Below are positions 62,030 through 64,000 of a stretch of DNA of 64,000 nt, piece after piece. The stretch is taken from the NCBI GenBank assembly GCA_037179515.1, contig JAXCGZ010007667.1:5001-69000 (forward strand), in the 5' to 3' direction. The notes beneath the pieces were generated by a model, which was given only the letters and a program-made list of their open reading frames with translations, ran no database searches and was not told the DNA's origin. How positions within the stretch are numbered: position 1 is the first letter of the stretch; the number at the start of each line of letters is the position of its first letter. This DNA comes from Halocaridina rubra. Taxonomy: Eukaryota > Arthropoda > Malacostraca > Decapoda > Atyidae. The position numbers and the translations under genes were made by a program.

Positions 62030-62790
62030 TAGTCAAAACTTCAAGAACAACTTCAATAAAACTTAAAATCTATTAAAAAACCTAAAGTAAGTTTGAGACT
62101 TACTTCAAACCTAAAAAAGTTCCAATTTGAGACATCCAGTGCGAGAATGTCACATCCAAGCCTAGAACTATACTGGGCTACGTCCCAAAACTACAAAATG
62201 TCCGTACATGTGATTAAAGTTTTGTATCTTTAAAAGTTTGATATCTTGGTAATGTAGTATGTAGGCCTATGGAACCAGCCGCTTTGTGATACTGTACCTG
62301 AAAGATTTTTTGGACTTAAATAGGACTGTCCATGACAGTTTAATGTTAAGTCTTCCTTCAATTGCAGTTCTTGTTCTATGCCTAGATCAACAACGAATAT
62401 TCTTGAATATTCACTACACATCTCTTATTATCCCTTCACATCCGACAGGTCACATTACTCCCCATCTGTTTCTCATTAGGTTTTCTTTGTGCCCAGGCCC
62501 GATGAGGGCAGATTTTTATTTATTTATTTTTTTGTTTTGCCCGTCCTGGTGTCACATTCATAAAAAATAAATGCTCATGTTATTTTTATGTTACACACAA
62601 AAAACATCGAAATAACATCAGTGGCTACCAAGATATTGAAGTTTTAAAGCTGCAAAACTTTAAATTCATTTTCTGCCATTTTGTAGTTTTGGCACTTAGC
62701 CCAGGTGCCGTATACAAACCTAAAAAATGCCTACAAGAGAACTACAAAAGTCTTAAAAACAGGTTTGTGATTTACACAAGGCCAAGTTCA
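62030..62790. mobile_element. Fold-back element split by a family B insertion
   Basis: 'CCCAAAACTACAAAATG' at 62185-62201 is mirrored by 'CATTTTGTAGTTTTGG' near 62677-62692. 'AGTTTGATATCTTGGTAATG' (left) is mirrored by 'GCTACCAAGATATTGAAG' (right). Family B lies between the arms. Confidence 0.7.
62262..62572 (+). mobile_element. Repeat family B, near full length
   Basis: 'GATACTGTACCTGAAAGATT', 'TATGCCTAGATCAACAACGA', 'CCCGATGAGGGCAGATTTTT', 'CCGTCCTGGTGTCACATTCA'. Confidence 0.85.
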
Positions 62791-63179
62791 TACTTTTTTT
62801 CTTTTAAATGAGTCGGCTATCAGAATCCCTATCAAAGAGAAGCTCTGCGTATGTGTACTTCATGTGGTAAATTTGATCTGCAATCAATTCTTAGCAGATT
62901 CTTCATGAAACCAAATTGAAAGGTGGAAACGAAAAGCCTACGAACAGCCACAGTCTCAAGTTACCAGCTGTATAATTAATTCCACAATTACTACCAAAGA
63001 AGTTTATCATAAGAGACCGACTTGCTACAATAAACAATAAGGTTGATAGTGTCCTTACCAAAGCTTACTCATGCAGATACCAATCCAATACTGGTCCTAC
63101 ACATCTAATCAGTTTATCTAAGCTTACTAAGCTGATGGGATACTCTCCAAGGAATGTGGCTCAGTAAGATAAAAAATAC

Positions 63180-63245
63180 AAAGTGTGCTTTTACACAGCC
63201 ACCCCCCTTAAAAGGGAGCTTGCAGCCATTATACATGGAAGATAT
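63180..63245 (-). mobile_element. Solo LINE 3' tail
   Basis: 'CAGCCACCCCCCTTAAAAGG' and 'AGCTTGCAGCCATTATACAT'. Confidence 0.6.
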
Positions 63246-64000
63246 CTCATAAAGAAATACTCCCTCCATCTACTAACTTTACTCTTAGGGCACTCTGGTA
63301 TGATCAGTGCACAGAGCTCATTGTAACCTCGAAGCATGGGGGAAGTCTGAACAGTGCATCTACTGTTCCCTAGGTATGGACTGGCCATGAAAGCTTCCTT
63401 GAAACATACAATTTGTGCTATAATGACGTTTTTGATGAGGCACCTCTAACTGCCTCTGTCACCTGTCATATTGGTATCCAGCCCTTCTCTCATATCAACT
63501 GATAGTCTTGCACTTCGTCTAGGCTCTTCCTCTCTTTCTTCCATATCCAGCACTTTTTTCACTACACTTTCGCATGTGGGTAGCTTATCTTTGTACAATT
63601 TGTGCTATCGTGACATTATTATAGTGATAAAATCACAAGGGAAGCTTATCTTAATACAATTCAAAATACAGTGCAGATATTAAACCATTACAACCTTCCT
63701 CTTCTTCAATCAGTTTAAAGAAAAATTGATCACAGCATCGAGCAAGATGGTCAAAGTAAATCTGATGAACGCACAGAGCCAATGATATACAAAAAGAATA
63801 ACTTATATGTGATATTTATCTTTTCTTGGTCTGATATACATCTAATAAATACAAAAGACCAGTGATAAATAAACTACACGGAGTTATCTACACATGATTA
63901 AAGTATTAAGGTTAATCTTATAACATCAGAGACAAATTTCCAAGAAGTTACATTTTCATTACAAATCAATAGACTTGCTGATAATTTATATTGACAGTAT

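Noticed and set aside
63535..63615. Minus-strand peptide with an Arg-rich 'PRRSARL' stretch
   Set aside because: Too short (about 56 codons) and flanked by no convincing splice sites; could be retroelement debris but cannot be supported.

Overview
This is animal nuclear DNA, most likely from an arthropod and probably a decapod crustacean. The evidence is intron-rich genes with GT-AG introns, very dense microsatellites, many tRNA-derived SINEs and LINE fragments, and scattered short runs of TTAGG, the arthropod telomere pentamer. The taxon is an inference. There is no sign of prokaryotic or organellar DNA.

Two protein-coding genes, both on the + strand, can be rebuilt exon by exon with every splice phase agreeing. 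Gene 1 (1989-33313) has 17 coding exons and encodes a 779-residue secreted protein: a signal peptide, four MAM domains, and a short basic tail with no membrane anchor. Gene 2 (41539-53304) has 7 coding exons and encodes a 303-residue orthologue of SLC7A6OS/Iwr1, the RNA polymerase II nuclear-import factor. It is recognised by a YVYDxYY motif and an acidic block followed by NWRNxYP. I see no functional link between the two genes.

Layout: 1-1988 is microsatellite-rich 5' flank. 1989-33313 is gene 1, with introns holding a nearly intact CR1-like reverse transcriptase (antisense, intron 8), RTE-like LINE pieces, SINEs and several minisatellites. 33.4-41.5 kb is intergenic DNA with palindromic elements and an inverted pair of 284-bp MITEs. 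41.5-53.3 kb is gene 2, with introns full of LINE and SINE debris. 53.9-64 kb has no gene I can support; it holds tandem LINE modules and two large fold-back structures.

The most unusual signal is in gene 1. Two exon edges have been amplified in tandem together with their splice sites. About nine decoy copies of the exon 7 acceptor plus the first ~25 nt of the exon precede exon 7. About nine decoy copies of the end of exon 13 plus its donor follow exon 13. Other introns carry arrays of similar 55-61 bp period next to splice sites. Other notable signals are a set of fold-back elements with TTAGG-like cores, a repeat family that shares its 3' tail with a LINE, and a SINE fragment that has become a two-unit higher-order satellite.
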